A stretch of DNA of 64,000 nucleotides, from assembly GCF_014529935.1 (NCBI RefSeq), contig NZ_JACVFC010000003.1, positions 930,001-994,000 on the forward strand, given 5' to 3'. Each line of letters opens with the position of its first letter. Within the stretch, counting starts at the first letter, position 1. This DNA is from Chitinophaga qingshengii (GTDB taxonomy: Bacteria > Bacteroidota > Bacteroidia > Chitinophagales > Chitinophagaceae). Under the pieces are notes generated by a model, which made no database searches, had not been told where the DNA came from, and saw only the letters and a list, made by a program, of their open reading frames with translations. Shown piece after piece: positions 35,445 to 45,032 of this stretch. A program made the position numbers and the translations under genes.

Positions 35445-35825
35445 TCAGAGCTTACGCAGATCCCTGAACGAAGATATCTCCTCTTTCAACTGAAACAGCT
35501 GAATGCTCCAGATCAGTCCCTGTACAAGGGTATAGGCAGTCAATGCCAGGAAGACGGACAGCTCTTTTACATTGCCCATTTTATCGGCCATCATTAATAT
35601 TCTTGCCAGAAAGAGCACGGCGCATACCAGGAAGATCAGTACTTTGGTTCCTTTTTTCTTCATTTGCCGGCTGAAGTAGCCGTCGTAAGCCAACACCGCC
35701 TGCTGTGCTGCCTCCTCACGGGAACAGCCACCAGCAACGAGGCGTTGCTCCAGATCAGCCACGCGCCACTGTTTATGAGGTTCTCCAAAATACTGTTGTA
35801 CGATTGCTTCCTTTCCTGTCTCCAT
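35445..35825 (-). CDS. Small two-helix membrane protein of unknown function
   Basis: I do not recognise this 126-aa protein. The N-terminal 55 residues are soluble and helical (VADLEQRLVAGGCSREEAAQ). Two membrane helices follow at about 61-78 (VLIFLVCAVLFLARILMM) and 88-108 (LSVFLALTAYTLVQGLIW), and it ends in a charged tail. It converges on the peroxiredoxin gene with only 4 bp between stops. Confidence 0.75.
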   Translation of the reverse strand: METGKEAIVQQYFGEPHKQWRVADLEQRLVAGGCSREEAAQQAVLAYDGYFSRQMKKKGTKVLIFLVCAVLFLARILMMADKMGNVKELSVFLALTAYTLVQGLIWSIQLFQLKEEISSFRDLRKL

Positions 35826-35856
35826 GTCTTATTATTTATTTCAGGTACAAAATAAG

Positions 35857-35889
35857 TAAAAGGCGATGAATAAATATTCATCGCCTTTT
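35857..35889 (-). terminator. Intrinsic terminator of pruA
   Basis: AAAAGGCGATGAAT / ATTCATCGCCTTTT with an AAAT loop, 25 nt past the pruA stop. Confidence 0.88.
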
Positions 35890-35913
35890 GTATATCATGA
35901 ACATTTGGTGTTC

Positions 35914-37545
35914 TTATGCTTCATTCAGGAACGGGTACCGGTAATCGGTAGCCGGAACGAAAGTTTCCTTGATGCTTCTGGCGCTTAACCAGCGATACAG
36001 GTTCAGCATAGAACCCGCTTTGTCGTTGGTACCGGAAGCGCGGGCGCCGCCAAAAGGCTGTTGACCTACTACCGCACCGGTAGGTTTGTCATTGATGTAG
36101 AAGTTACCTGCAGCGTTCACCAGTTTTCTGGTAGCCAGTTCCACCGCGTAGCGGTCCTGCGCGATGATGGCGCCGGTGAGGGCGTATTCGGAGGTGCTGT
36201 CTACAGTGTGCAGGATATCTTCAAATTTCTCTCCGTCGTAAACATAGATCGTTAATACGGGGCCGAAGATTTCTTCGCACATGGTCACGTAGTTAGGATC
36301 GGTTGTTTCGATGACGGTCGGTTCGATGAAGTAACCTTCTGTTTTATTGTAGTTACCGCCAGCGATGATTTTCGCTTTCGGATCTTTCTTCGCGTTCTCG
36401 ATGTATTGAGCGATCTTATCGAAAGAGCGCTCGTCGATCACAGCGTTGATGAAGTTGCTGAAATCTTCCGTAGTACCCATTTTCATGGTCTGAAGCGCAG
36501 CAACCAGTTTGGATTTTATCTGGTCAGCAAGATTGTTTGGTATATATGCGCGGGAAGCGGCAGAACATTTCTGGCCCTGGTATTCGAAGGCGCCACGGGC
36601 GAGTGCCGTCACGGAGATGTCAACATCAGCTGATTTGTGGATCAGCACGAAATCTTTACCACCGGTTTCACCTACGATACGGGGATATGTTTTGTATTTG
36701 TGGATGTTTTCACCGATAGTCTTCCACATTGTCTGGAATACGCCGGTAGAGCCGGTGAAGTGGATACCAGCGAAGTGAGGGTCAGCGAAGCAGATATCGC
36801 CGATCAGCGGACCGCCGGCATATACCAGGTTGATCACGCCTTCCGGCAGACCAGCTTCGATCATGATCTTCATGAACATGCTGGCAGCAAACACCTGGGT
36901 ATTGGCAGGTTTCCATACTACCACGTTACCACACATAGCGGCGGAAGTAGGCAGGTTACCAGCGATGGCGCTGAAGTTGAAAGGTGTTACAGCCAGTACG
37001 AAACCTTCCAGCGGGCGGTATTCCACACGGTTGTGGGTCAGTGGCGCGCTCACAGGCTGTTGACGGTATATTTCGCTCAGGAAGTGTACGTTATAGCGGA
37101 GGAAATCGATCAGTTCGCATGCGCTGTCGATCTCAGCCTGGTAGGGGTTTTTGCTTTGACCCAGCATAGTGGCCGCGTTCATGTGGAAACGGTATTTGGT
37201 AGCGATCAGGTCAGCAGCACGCAGGAAGATGCCCGCACGGGTTTCCCAGTCCATGTTAGCCCATTTCTCTCTTGCTTCCAGTGCGGCAGCGATGGCTGCT
37301 TTTACATGGGTAGCGTCGCCCTGGTGGAAATGACCCAGTTTGTGCCTGATTTCATGCGGAGGGCGCAGGTCAACGGTATTACCGGTACGCACTTCTTTAC
37401 CACCGATATACATCGGAATATCTGCTACTTCAGCTTTGAATGCCGCCAATTGTTTTTTCAGTGCAGCTCTTTCCGGAGAACCGGGCGCATAACTCAACAC
37501 TGGCTCATTGGCAGGTGCTGCGTATTGAAAATATCCTGTATTCAT
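35914..37545 (-). CDS. pruA: L-glutamate gamma-semialdehyde (1-pyrroline-5-carboxylate) dehydrogenase
   Basis: A 543-aa aldehyde dehydrogenase that oxidises glutamate semialdehyde to glutamate with NAD+, the last step of proline breakdown. The length and the segments EYRPLEGFVLAVTPFNFSAI, VVWKPANTQVFAA, IHFTGSTGVF, GETGGKDFVLIHKSADVD and FEYQGQKCSAASRAYIP (catalytic Cys, about residue 319) match the single-domain, mitochondrial-like ALDH4 type. QQPFGGARASGTNDK near the C terminus is also typical. No proline dehydrogenase gene is adjacent. It is separated from prfB by the prfB terminator. Confidence 0.96.
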   Translation of the reverse strand: MNTGYFQYAAPANEPVLSYAPGSPERAALKKQLAAFKAEVADIPMYIGGKEVRTGNTVDLRPPHEIRHKLGHFHQGDATHVKAAIAAALEAREKWANMDWETRAGIFLRAADLIATKYRFHMNAATMLGQSKNPYQAEIDSACELIDFLRYNVHFLSEIYRQQPVSAPLTHNRVEYRPLEGFVLAVTPFNFSAIAGNLPTSAAMCGNVVVWKPANTQVFAASMFMKIMIEAGLPEGVINLVYAGGPLIGDICFADPHFAGIHFTGSTGVFQTMWKTIGENIHKYKTYPRIVGETGGKDFVLIHKSADVDISVTALARGAFEYQGQKCSAASRAYIPNNLADQIKSKLVAALQTMKMGTTEDFSNFINAVIDERSFDKIAQYIENAKKDPKAKIIAGGNYNKTEGYFIEPTVIETTDPNYVTMCEEIFGPVLTIYVYDGEKFEDILHTVDSTSEYALTGAIIAQDRYAVELATRKLVNAAGNFYINDKPTGAVVGQQPFGGARASGTNDKAGSMLNLYRWLSARSIKETFVPATDYRYPFLNEA

Positions 37546-37576
37546 TTCCTCAGATTTTGTTGTAACTGTTTAAAAC

Positions 37577-37623
37577 AAAAAAAGTTTCCGCTGCAAATTT
37601 ACGGTCAAATTTGCAGCAGAAAC
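37577..37623 (-). terminator. Intrinsic terminator of prfB
   Basis: On the minus strand GTTTCTGCTGCAAATTT / AAATTTGCAGCGGAAAC, a 17-bp stem with a wobble pair and a 6-nt loop, followed by TTTTTTTG. Confidence 0.93.
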
Positions 37624-37647
37624 CTATTAATTATTTACCTATAATTA

Positions 37648-38743
37648 TCAATTATTGTCCTCTTCCTTCTGCATCATCAGGTAAGCCTTGATAAAACCGT
37701 TCAGCTCACCATCCATCACAGGACCCACGTTACCCACTTCATAGTCGGTGCGGTGGTCTTTGATCATCTTATAAGGGTGGAATACGTAGGACCGTATCTG
37801 GGAACCCCATTCGATCTTACGTTTGTTGGCGTTGGCAGCGTTTTTCAGCTCTTCGCGTTTGCGCAGCTCTTCCTCATACAAGCGTGATTTCAACATGGTG
37901 AGCGCCTTTTCGCGGTTCTCCCCTTGTGTACGCGCCTGCTGGCATTCGATGATAATACCGGAAGGAATGTGCTTGAGTCGCACGGCTGTTTCCACCTTGT
38001 TTACGTTCTGTCCGCCTTTACCACCGGAACGATAGAATTCCCATTCCAGGTCGGCAGGATTGACTGCGATCTCGATCGTGTCGTTCACTAACGGGTACAC
38101 ATATACGGAAGCAAAAGAGGTGTGCCTGCGGGCATTGGAATCAAAGGGCGAAATACGCACCAACCGGTGTACACCGCTTTCTGCCTTCAGGTGTCCGTAG
38201 GCAAAATCGCCGTCGAACTCCAGGGTAGCAGATTTGATACCGGCGCCATCGCCGTATTGGGTATCGATTTCTGATACTTTCCAGCCCTGTTTTTCACCAT
38301 ACATCCGGTACATACGCAACAGCATTTCAGCCCAATCCTGGCTTTCAGTGCCGCCGGCGCCGGAATTAATGGTTAATACCGCCGGCATTTCATCTTCCGG
38401 CTGATTAAGGGTGGATTTGAATTCAAGGTCTTCCAAAGCAGCTTTGGCGGTTTCATAAGCCTGGGCTACTTCTTCTTCGGTGGCCTCTCCTTCTCTGAAG
38501 AAATCGTTGAGTACACTGCTGTCTTCAATGGCAGTGTGCACGTTATCGTAGAGGTCAACCCAGTATTTGTTTACCTGGATTTCCTTTAGGATAGAAGTCG
38601 CCCTGGCGTTATCATCCCAGAATCCCGGGGCCAGGCTCAACTGTTTGTCATTTTCGATTTTAGCTAAACGGTCAGGTACGTTAAAGAAAACCTCCCAGGA
38701 CATAAAGACGGTCCCTCATAGCTTTAAGTTGCTCTGCTGTCAT
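37648..38743 (-). CDS. prfB: Peptide chain release factor 2, made by programmed +1 frameshifting
   Basis: RF2 ends translation at UGA and UAA. The main frame (37648 to 38703) lacks the true N terminus. A short frame starts at the ATG at 38743, encodes [20 protein letters not shown] and stops at UAA (38681-38683). A +1 shift at CUU-UAA-C joins it to [12 protein letters not shown], giving a 364-aa RF2. The catalytic GGQ is in [15 protein letters not shown] and the RF2 stop-reading tripeptide SPF in [16 protein letters not shown]. In most bacteria the shift codon pair is CUU-UGA, so that low RF2 favours shifting; here the stop is UAA. It is followed by a strong terminator. Confidence 0.95.
38680..38695 (-). 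promoter_or_regulatory. prfB programmed frameshift site
   Basis: On the minus strand: GGAGGT, three nt (TTT), then CTT-TAA-C. An SD-like hexamer three nt before the slippery CUU is the same geometry as in E. coli prfB (AGGGGG UAU CUU UGA C). SD sequences are otherwise almost absent in this genome, so its presence here argues for function. Confidence 0.85.
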
Positions 38744-38749
38744 AGCGGG

Positions 38750-38757
38750 CAAATGTA
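38750..38757 (-). promoter_or_regulatory. Candidate -7 box of prfB
   Basis: TACATTTG (TAnnTTTG) on the minus strand, only 6 nt before the ATG at 38743. If used, the mRNA would have almost no leader. No clear -33 box is seen, so this is uncertain. Confidence 0.4.
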
Positions 38758-38907
38758 GGTAAAAATGTGCAATTCTGCTAATATCACCACAATTCTATCT
38801 CCTGCTGCTGTTATCCTTTAACAGCGCTTTAGCATAATTTTTGCAGCTGGAGCGGGAAACCATATCAGTAATATTTTTAAATAATATTAAAAAAAAGTCC
38901 TATTGCG

Positions 38908-39714
38908 ATGACGGTATCCCATGAAACCCTCCACTATAAAAACAAATCGGTATTTAATGCCCTCGCTTTCCTCTTTATGATGACCGCCAATGCACTGGCC
39001 TGGCTGCTGCCTATCAATGGTAAACAAACAGGGGAAGTTGCAGATGAATATCCCAATCTGTTTGTACCGGCAGGTTTCACCTTTTCTATCTGGAGTGTTA
39101 TCTACCTGTCCCTGCTGGGCTTTGTCATATATCAGCTATGGCTGGCTTTTTCCGGCAAACGTCCGGACGTACTGGCCCGTGTAATGGGCTGTATGAAAGA
39201 ATGGTTTCTTATCAGCTGTGTGGCGAATGCCACCTGGCTGTTTGCCTGGCATTATGAACTGATGCCGGTAAGCGTGGGACTGATGCTGATATTGATGGCT
39301 TCTCTTGTTATCATTCATGTGAACTTCGGCATGGGGCGTGTAGCGCCTGGCACCGCGGAAAAGTTATTCATTCATTTTCCTTTCAGCATTTATCTTGGAT
39401 GGATCAGTATTGCCACACTGGCCAACATTACTACCCTGCTGGTATATGCCGGGTGGACCGGCGACGTTACCTTCCAGGTATGGTGGACCGTCAGTATGAT
39501 TGCCCTGGGTACCCTCATCAGTATCGTCATGATATTCCGCCGTAACAATATACCCCATGCACTGGTAGCAGTATGGGCCTTCTATGGCATCCTCATTAAA
39601 AGAAGAGAAGCTGGTATCATGGAACAACAACCGGTCATCCATTCCTGTGTGATTGCTATTGGCGTTATTGCGATCGCTATTTCCTGGCATTTATACAGGA
39701 AACCCCGATCTTAA
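38908..39714 (+). CDS. TspO/MBR-related multi-helix membrane protein
   Basis: A 268-aa membrane protein with about eight helices. The segment FVPAGFTFSIWSVIYLSLLGFVIYQLW matches the P-x-x-x-F-x-x-x-W-x-x-x-Y pattern of TspO-related (tryptophan-rich sensory) proteins, and several Trp-rich helices follow (ATWLFAWHYELMP, YLGWISIATLANIT, VWWTVSMIALGTLIS). It is longer than classical TspO (about 160 aa) and belongs to the extended relatives. TspO proteins bind porphyrins and other hydrophobic ligands; the role here is unknown. It stands alone, 46 bp before pgi. Confidence 0.8.
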   Translation: MTVSHETLHYKNKSVFNALAFLFMMTANALAWLLPINGKQTGEVADEYPNLFVPAGFTFSIWSVIYLSLLGFVIYQLWLAFSGKRPDVLARVMGCMKEWFLISCVANATWLFAWHYELMPVSVGLMLILMASLVIIHVNFGMGRVAPGTAEKLFIHFPFSIYLGWISIATLANITTLLVYAGWTGDVTFQVWWTVSMIALGTLISIVMIFRRNNIPHALVAVWAFYGILIKRREAGIMEQQPVIHSCVIAIGVIAIAISWHLYRKPRS

Positions 39715-39727
39715 AAAGTAAAAAGAT

Positions 39728-39735
39728 TATTTTTG
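39728..39735 (+). promoter_or_regulatory. Candidate -7 box of pgi
   Basis: TATTTTTG (TAnnTTTG), 25 nt before the pgi ATG. No convincing -33 element is visible. Confidence 0.45.
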
Positions 39736-39760
39736 AGCTGCAATTAATCAAAGCTATTAT

Positions 39761-41413
39761 ATGTTTCCATCTACCAGTCCAGTAGCCACGAAAGCGTGGC
39801 AGGCATTGTTAAAGCATGCCGATGAAATGAAAAAGGTACAGATGCGTGCCTTGTTTATGGAAGACCAGGAACGTTTCAAAACGTTTTCCCTCCAGATGGA
39901 AGACATCCTGTTCGACTATTCCAAAAACCTGATCACTGAAGAGACCCGCAGCATGCTGCTTTCGCTGGCAGATGAATGTGGTGTCAACACTGCTATACAG
40001 GCTATGTTCGGTGCGGAAAAAATCAACGTAACGGAAAACCGCGCCGTGCTGCATACCGCGCTGCGCAACTTCTCCGGCAAACCCGTGATGCTCGATGGCC
40101 GTGATGTAATGCCGGATGTACTGGCCGTACTCAGCAAGATGGACCACATCTGTCGCCAGGTACACAACGGGGAATGGAAGGGATATACGGGCAAGCCTAT
40201 ACGTTATATCGTCAACATCGGTATCGGTGGTTCAGATCTCGGTCCGGTGATGGTGACCGAAGCGCTCAAACCCTACTGGAAACCGGGCATACAGCCGCAC
40301 TTCGTTTCCAACGTAGACGGCACACACATCGTGGAAACACTGAAGCAGGTAACGCCGGATGAAACACTTTTCCTCATTGCGTCTAAAACATTTACCACAC
40401 AGGAAACCATGACCAATGCGCATACTGCACGTAACTGGTTCCTGGAACATGCGAAAGACGAAAAGTTTGTCGCCAAACATTTCGTGGCATTGTCTACCAA
40501 CGAAAAAGCGGTGACAGCCTTCGGCATAGATCCCAACAACATGTTTGAATTCTGGGATTGGGTAGGCGGCCGTTACTCCCTGTGGTCCGCTATTGGTTTG
40601 TCTATTGCGTTGACTATCGGTTACGAAAATTTTGTGGCGTTGCTGACCGGTGCACATGAAGTGGACAAACATTTCTCACAAACACCGCTCGACCGGAACA
40701 TCCCTGCCATCATGGCCCTGGTAGGCCTTTGGAACGGCAACTTCCTCGGCGCCGCAACAGAAGCCATACTGCCTTACGACCAGTATATGCACCGCTTTGC
40801 AGCATACTTCCAGCAGGGTAATATGGAGAGTAACGGTAAACATGCAGACCGTAACGGCAAACCTGTACAGTATGAAACCGGTCCCATTGTATGGGGTGAA
40901 CCCGGCACCAACGGGCAGCATGCTTTTTATCAGCTGATTCACCAGGGTACCCGGTTAATCCCCTGCGATTTCATAGCACCTGCCATCAGCCACAACCCGA
41001 TTGGTGATCATCATGTAAAACTGTTGTCTAACTTCTTCGCACAAACGGAAGCGCTGATGAATGGCAAAACCGAAGCTGAAGTATTGGAAGAACTGAAGAA
41101 AGCCAATACTCCGGAAGAAGAGATCCAACGGGTATTACCCTATAAGGTGTTTACCGGTAACCGTCCGTCCAACTCCTTCCTGCTGAAAGAAATCACGCCC
41201 CGTTCGCTGGGTATGCTGATTGCTTTTTATGAGCATAAGATTTTTGTACAGGGCGTTATCTGGAACATTTATAGTTTTGATCAGTGGGGCGTGGAACTGG
41301 GTAAACAACTGGCCGGCAAGATCCTTCCGGAGCTGCAGAATGATGATTATATCTCCAATCATGATTCCAGCACCAATGGTTTGATCAATGCCTTTAAAGC
41401 GTTAAGAAAATAA
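39761..41413 (+). CDS. pgi: Glucose-6-phosphate isomerase
   Basis: A 550-aa enzyme interconverting glucose 6-phosphate and fructose 6-phosphate. Signature segments are intact: [33 protein letters not shown] (phosphate-binding Ser/Thr), [29 protein letters not shown] (catalytic Glu and, in [10 protein letters not shown], partner residues) and [13 protein letters not shown]. Length matches the long E. coli-like type. Single gene, with a strong bidirectional terminator after it. Confidence 0.98.
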   Translation: MFPSTSPVATKAWQALLKHADEMKKVQMRALFMEDQERFKTFSLQMEDILFDYSKNLITEETRSMLLSLADECGVNTAIQAMFGAEKINVTENRAVLHTALRNFSGKPVMLDGRDVMPDVLAVLSKMDHICRQVHNGEWKGYTGKPIRYIVNIGIGGSDLGPVMVTEALKPYWKPGIQPHFVSNVDGTHIVETLKQVTPDETLFLIASKTFTTQETMTNAHTARNWFLEHAKDEKFVAKHFVALSTNEKAVTAFGIDPNNMFEFWDWVGGRYSLWSAIGLSIALTIGYENFVALLTGAHEVDKHFSQTPLDRNIPAIMALVGLWNGNFLGAATEAILPYDQYMHRFAAYFQQGNMESNGKHADRNGKPVQYETGPIVWGEPGTNGQHAFYQLIHQGTRLIPCDFIAPAISHNPIGDHHVKLLSNFFAQTEALMNGKTEAEVLEELKKANTPEEEIQRVLPYKVFTGNRPSNSFLLKEITPRSLGMLIAFYEHKIFVQGVIWNIYSFDQWGVELGKQLAGKILPELQNDDYISNHDSSTNGLINAFKALRK

Positions 41414-41426
41414 CGAAGGATAGTAC

Positions 41427-41472
41427 ATAAAAGAAGAACGCCCACTGAATATTCAGCGGGCGTTCTTCTTTT
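41427..41472. terminator. Bidirectional intrinsic terminator between pgi and the DUF3276 gene
   Basis: AAAAGAAGAACGCCC-A-CTGAA pairs with TTCAG-C-GGGCGTTCTTCTTTT; A- and T-runs at the two sides serve both strands. Confidence 0.92.
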
Positions 41473-41525
41473 ATAACTTACGGGGTGATTCCTGCATTAT
41501 GCAATAGTCGTCAGGGAAATCACGG

Positions 41526-41960
41526 TTACCATTTGTCTACCTCGTCAGCGCTATGTGAAGCGGGGGCGGACGCCGCAACTGGAGTGGCAACAGCGGCTAC
41601 TTCTGCGGTACGGGATACCTCGTTGTTGTCGCCGTCTGTTTCGTCCTGATCTTCCTGCACATAATCGTGATTGTAGGCATCAAAATCAAAATCGGGCATC
41701 AACTCAGTTTTCACGTAGTTGATAGTTTCTGTCAGCGCATTCAGGAACTTGTTGAAGTCTTCCTTGTACAGGAATACTTTGTGCCTGTCGTAGCCGTTGT
41801 CATTAAAACGTTTCTTACTTTCCGTGATGGTCAGAAAGTAATCGTTTCCCCGAGTGGTCTTTACATCAAAGAAGTACGTCCTTCTTTTACCCGCTTTCAA
41901 TCGTTTAGAAAAGATGCTATCATTGTTTCTTTCCTGTTGATTGGTGTTTTCGTACGCCAC
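41526..41960 (-). CDS. DUF3276 (PUR-alpha-like) nucleic-acid-binding protein
   Basis: A 144-aa cytosolic protein. The N-terminal domain (about 15-90: SIFSKRLKAGKRRTYFFDVKTTRGNDYFLTI split here as RTYFFDVK, YFLTITESKK, HKVFLYKEDF) is the DUF3276 fold, a bacterial PUR domain that binds single-stranded DNA or RNA. The C-terminal 50 residues are acidic (YVQEDQDETDGDNNE) then Ala-rich, and are probably disordered. A good promoter lies upstream. Likely monocistronic. Confidence 0.92.
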   Translation of the reverse strand: MAYENTNQQERNNDSIFSKRLKAGKRRTYFFDVKTTRGNDYFLTITESKKRFNDNGYDRHKVFLYKEDFNKFLNALTETINYVKTELMPDFDFDAYNHDYVQEDQDETDGDNNEVSRTAEVAAVATPVAASAPASHSADEVDKW

Positions 41961-42009
41961 AGTTGATAGATTTAAGTGTTAACGAATCAAATCCTGTTAC
42001 AATAAGGAA

Positions 42010-42039
42010 CAAATATACTATTGTTTTACAAATATCAAA
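42010..42039 (-). promoter_or_regulatory. Promoter of the DUF3276 gene
   Basis: On the minus strand TTTG (42036-42039), an 18-nt spacer, then TATATTTG (42010-42017), a full match to the Bacteroidota -33/-7 pattern, 50 nt before the start. Confidence 0.7.
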
Positions 42040-42117
42040 ATATTTTTAAATGATTTTGAAAAATCATAAAACCCGGCTGTAACAGGCCGTGGCGGAGGAT
42101 ATACAAGAAGGTGATTG

Positions 42118-43914
42118 TTATTCAGTTATACTTTCTTCGTCGCCGGATTGCTGTCTTGCATACAACTCTGCGTAGTAACCATTCAATGATAATAATTCAT
42201 CATGTGTTCCTTCTTCCACAATACGTCCTTCATCCAATACAATGATCTTATCAAACTCAAACAGGGAAAAGATACGATGGGTAATGATTACAGCGGTTTT
42301 GTTTTTCAGGTAGGCGTACAGGTTACCGATGATCTCCTTTTCCGTACGGGCGTCTACGGCAGAGAGACAATCGTCAAAAATCATGATATCCGGGTTTTTG
42401 ATAAGTGCCCTGGCAATGGATATACGTTGTTTCTGGCCACCACTGAGCGTAACGCCCCGCTCCCCTATGGCGGTATCAAAACCGTCGCTGAAGCCCAGGA
42501 TATCTTTCTCGACCGAAGCCTGCCGGGCCGCTTGCTGCACTGCCTGCAAACTGGCCGCAGGATCACCGAAACGGATATTATTGGCAATGGAATCGGAGAA
42601 CAGGAATACATCCTGCGGCACATAACTGATCTGGCTGCGCAGCTGTTCCAGGTGCATGTAGCGGACATCGTGGGTATCCAGCATCACCTTGCCTTCCTGC
42701 GGATCGTACATGCGTATCAGTAACTGCGCCAGCGTGCTTTTACCGGAACCGGTACGCCCGATCACAGCGACTTTCTGTCCGGGTTGTACCTGCAGATTCA
42801 CCTCTTTGAGTGCCGTAATACCGGTATGAGGGTAGGTAAATGTTACCCCCTGCAAATGAATACCACCCTCTAACTGTACCGTTTTAGCAGCAGGCTCATC
42901 TTTGATTTCCGGGGTGATTTTCAGGAATTCGTTTATCCGTTGCTGTGAGGCCGCCGCCCTTTGTGTCATCGTTGCCACCAGCCCGATAGACAGGAAGGGG
43001 AACATCAACATATTTACATAGATCACAAACTCCGCCAGGTTACCGACCGTAATATTTCCAGCTATCACCTGGAAGCCGCCGATAAAGATGGTCAGTATCA
43101 CACTCACACCAATCATGAGCGCCATCGCCGGCTGAAACAGGGCATCGGTTTTAGCCAGGCTGATAGAGCTTTGCTTATACGCTTCGCTGGCATCTTCAAA
43201 ATGCCTCCCGCTGGCATCTTCCTGCACATAGGACTTAATCACCCGGATACCGGAATAAGACTCCTGGGCAATAGAAGTGATATTGGATAATTCTGCCTGT
43301 ATCTTTTCGCTTTTACGGTGGATGATTTTATTCACATAATAGATCATCAATGCCAGAACAGGCAGCGGTGACAAAGTATACAGCGTCAGCAGCGGGTTGA
43401 CCTCCAACATCAGGTATACCACAATCACGATCAGCAACAGGGTACGCGATGCATACATAATTGCCGGCCCGGCGTACATCCGTACCCGTGAAACGTCTTC
43501 CGTAATACGGCTCATCAAATCACCCGTCCGGTGCATCTTAAAAAAATTAAGGTCCATCTTCTGGTAGTGCTGATAAATTTCGTTCTTGAGGTCAAATTCA
43601 ATGTGACGGCTCATTACAATGAGCGTTTGCCGTTGCAGGAACAGGAAAAACCCACTCAGCAAGGCAAAGGCCAGGATACTGACACCATAAAAAGCGAGGA
43701 TACGGGAGAAGTCGGCCCGGAAAGCACCCTTCAGACTGGTGTCACTCAAGAGGCGATATTCGTCCAGGTTGAGCGACAGCAGGTCGAAAATCTGCCGGAC
43801 CATGATAGGCTGAAAAACACTGAAGACAATCGAGATGGCCGTAAACAAGAGCCCCAGGATGAGGCGCCATTTGTTGGCCATAAAATATTTATTGAGCGCG
43901 GCTAAATGTTTCAA
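42118..43914 (-). CDS. ABC exporter half-transporter, MsbA/multidrug type
   Basis: A 598-aa half-transporter: six-helix membrane domain (about 20-320) and an ATP-binding domain (about 350-590) with Walker A IGRTGSGKST, Q-loop YVPQDVFLF, signature TLSGGQKQR, Walker B IMIFDDCLSAVD and the switch His in IITHRI. It should form a homodimer exporting lipids, drugs or peptides. The open frame reaches a TTG at 43944, but a TAnnTTTG box lies at 43931-43938 and the TTG at 43914 gives MKHLAALNKYF, so I use that. No ATG occurs before about codon 12. Confidence 0.93.
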   Translation of the reverse strand: MKHLAALNKYFMANKWRLILGLLFTAISIVFSVFQPIMVRQIFDLLSLNLDEYRLLSDTSLKGAFRADFSRILAFYGVSILAFALLSGFFLFLQRQTLIVMSRHIEFDLKNEIYQHYQKMDLNFFKMHRTGDLMSRITEDVSRVRMYAGPAIMYASRTLLLIVIVVYLMLEVNPLLTLYTLSPLPVLALMIYYVNKIIHRKSEKIQAELSNITSIAQESYSGIRVIKSYVQEDASGRHFEDASEAYKQSSISLAKTDALFQPAMALMIGVSVILTIFIGGFQVIAGNITVGNLAEFVIYVNMLMFPFLSIGLVATMTQRAAASQQRINEFLKITPEIKDEPAAKTVQLEGGIHLQGVTFTYPHTGITALKEVNLQVQPGQKVAVIGRTGSGKSTLAQLLIRMYDPQEGKVMLDTHDVRYMHLEQLRSQISYVPQDVFLFSDSIANNIRFGDPAASLQAVQQAARQASVEKDILGFSDGFDTAIGERGVTLSGGQKQRISIARALIKNPDIMIFDDCLSAVDARTEKEIIGNLYAYLKNKTAVIITHRIFSLFEFDKIIVLDEGRIVEEGTHDELLSLNGYYAELYARQQSGDEESITE

Positions 43915-43930
43915 TCGGATAAGTTTGACA

Positions 43931-43938
43931 CAAAAGTA
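43931..43938 (-). promoter_or_regulatory. Candidate -7 box of the ABC exporter gene
   Basis: TACTTTTG on the minus strand, 16 nt before the TTG start; a TTTTTC stretch lies about 17 nt upstream. It argues against the longer frame from 43944. Confidence 0.55.
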
Positions 43939-43955
43939 AGTCAAAGTAGCTTACG

Positions 43956-43996
43956 AAAAAGAGCGGAGATCAAAGCTCATGCTTCGACCTCCGCTC
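43956..43996 (-). terminator. Intrinsic terminator of purC
   Basis: On the minus strand GAGCGGAGGTCGAAGC / GCTTTGATCTCCGCTC, a 16-bp stem with two wobble pairs and an ATGA loop, then TTTTTC, 22 nt past the purC stop. Confidence 0.92.
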
Positions 43997-44018
43997 CTGT
44001 ATAATGTAATGCTGATGA

Positions 44019-44948
44019 TTACAGCTGTTTCAGCGTTTCGATGATTTTCGCTTCTGCTGCATCGCGGGTCACATCTTCTTTTACGAATTTGCGGCCGGTG
44101 ATGTTTTCAAACAGCTCGATATAACGTTCGCTCACGCTGTTGATGAATTCGTCGGTCATTTCAGGTACCTGTTGACCGTCTTTGCCCTGGAAACCGTTTT
44201 CCATCAGCCATTCGCGCACGAACTCCTTGCTCAGCTGTTTCTGTTGCTTGCCGGCTGCCTGGTTGGCTTCGTAACCTTCTGCATAGAAATAACGGGAAGA
44301 GTCCGGTGTATGGATTTCGTCGATCACATAGATGGTATCGCCGATTTTACCGAATTCATATTTGGTGTCCACGAGGATCAGGCCACGTTCTGCTGCCATC
44401 TCCTTCCCTCTCGCAAACAGCGCGAGGGTGTATTTTTCCAGTTGTTCGTAATCTTCTTTGCTTACCAGTCCCTGCGCGATGATTTCCTCGCGGGAAATAT
44501 CTTCATCATGACCTTCGTGCGCTTTGGTAGTAGGTGTAATGATCGGCTGAGGGAAGAAATCGTTTTCTTTCATTCCGTCCGGCATGGTAACGCCGCAGAG
44601 TACACGCTGACCGGTTTTGTAGGTCCTCCAGGCATGGCCGGTGAGGTTACCACGAACGACCATTTCTACGGGGAATGTTTCGCATTTCAAACCTATGGTT
44701 ACATTAGGCAGCGGAGTAGCTTTTACCCAGTTAGGCACGATGTCTTTGGTAGCTTCCAGCATGATGGCAGCCACCTGGTTCAGTACCTGTCCCTTGTAAG
44801 GAATAGGGCGGGGCAATACCACATCGAACGCAGAGATGCGGTCGCTTACGGCCATCACCATGAGTCTGTCCTCAATGGTGTAAACATCACGTACTTTCCC
44901 TTTGTAGAAGGCGGTTTGACCCGGGAATTTGAAATTTGACTCTAACAT
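44019..44948 (-). CDS. purC: Phosphoribosylaminoimidazole-succinocarboxamide (SAICAR) synthase
   Basis: A 309-aa enzyme that ligates aspartate to CAIR in purine synthesis with ATP. Motifs: [54 protein letters not shown] and [11 protein letters not shown] with [15 protein letters not shown]. The length and the [10 protein letters not shown] insertion match the longer type found in Bacteroidota and yeast, not the 240-aa E. coli type. It stands alone with a clear promoter and terminator; no other pur gene is near. Confidence 0.97.
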   Translation of the reverse strand: MLESNFKFPGQTAFYKGKVRDVYTIEDRLMVMAVSDRISAFDVVLPRPIPYKGQVLNQVAAIMLEATKDIVPNWVKATPLPNVTIGLKCETFPVEMVVRGNLTGHAWRTYKTGQRVLCGVTMPDGMKENDFFPQPIITPTTKAHEGHDEDISREEIIAQGLVSKEDYEQLEKYTLALFARGKEMAAERGLILVDTKYEFGKIGDTIYVIDEIHTPDSSRYFYAEGYEANQAAGKQQKQLSKEFVREWLMENGFQGKDGQQVPEMTDEFINSVSERYIELFENITGRKFVKEDVTRDAAEAKIIETLKQL

Positions 44949-44987
44949 GAATATAGAATTAAGAATGAATTATCACTGTTGTGCGTG

Positions 44988-45018
44988 CAAAAGTAAATCA
45001 TGAAAGGCATGATTTCAA
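44988..45018 (-). promoter_or_regulatory. Promoter of purC
   Basis: On the minus strand TTG (45016-45018), a 20-nt spacer, then TACTTTTG (44988-44995), 39 nt before the purC ATG. Confidence 0.65.
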
Positions 45019-45032
45019 TTTTTTTCCGCCCT

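Noticed and set aside
37648-38703. prfB as a gene with a broken N terminus or a start at MSWEVFF
   Set aside because: The upstream 20-codon frame encodes the missing RF2 N terminus and the SD-like plus CUU-stop-C geometry matches programmed frameshifting, so it is not a pseudogene.
42118-43944. ABC exporter start at the TTG at 43944
   Set aside because: A TAnnTTTG -7 box overlaps this region at 43931-43938, so the transcript should start downstream; TTG at 43914 fits the family better.
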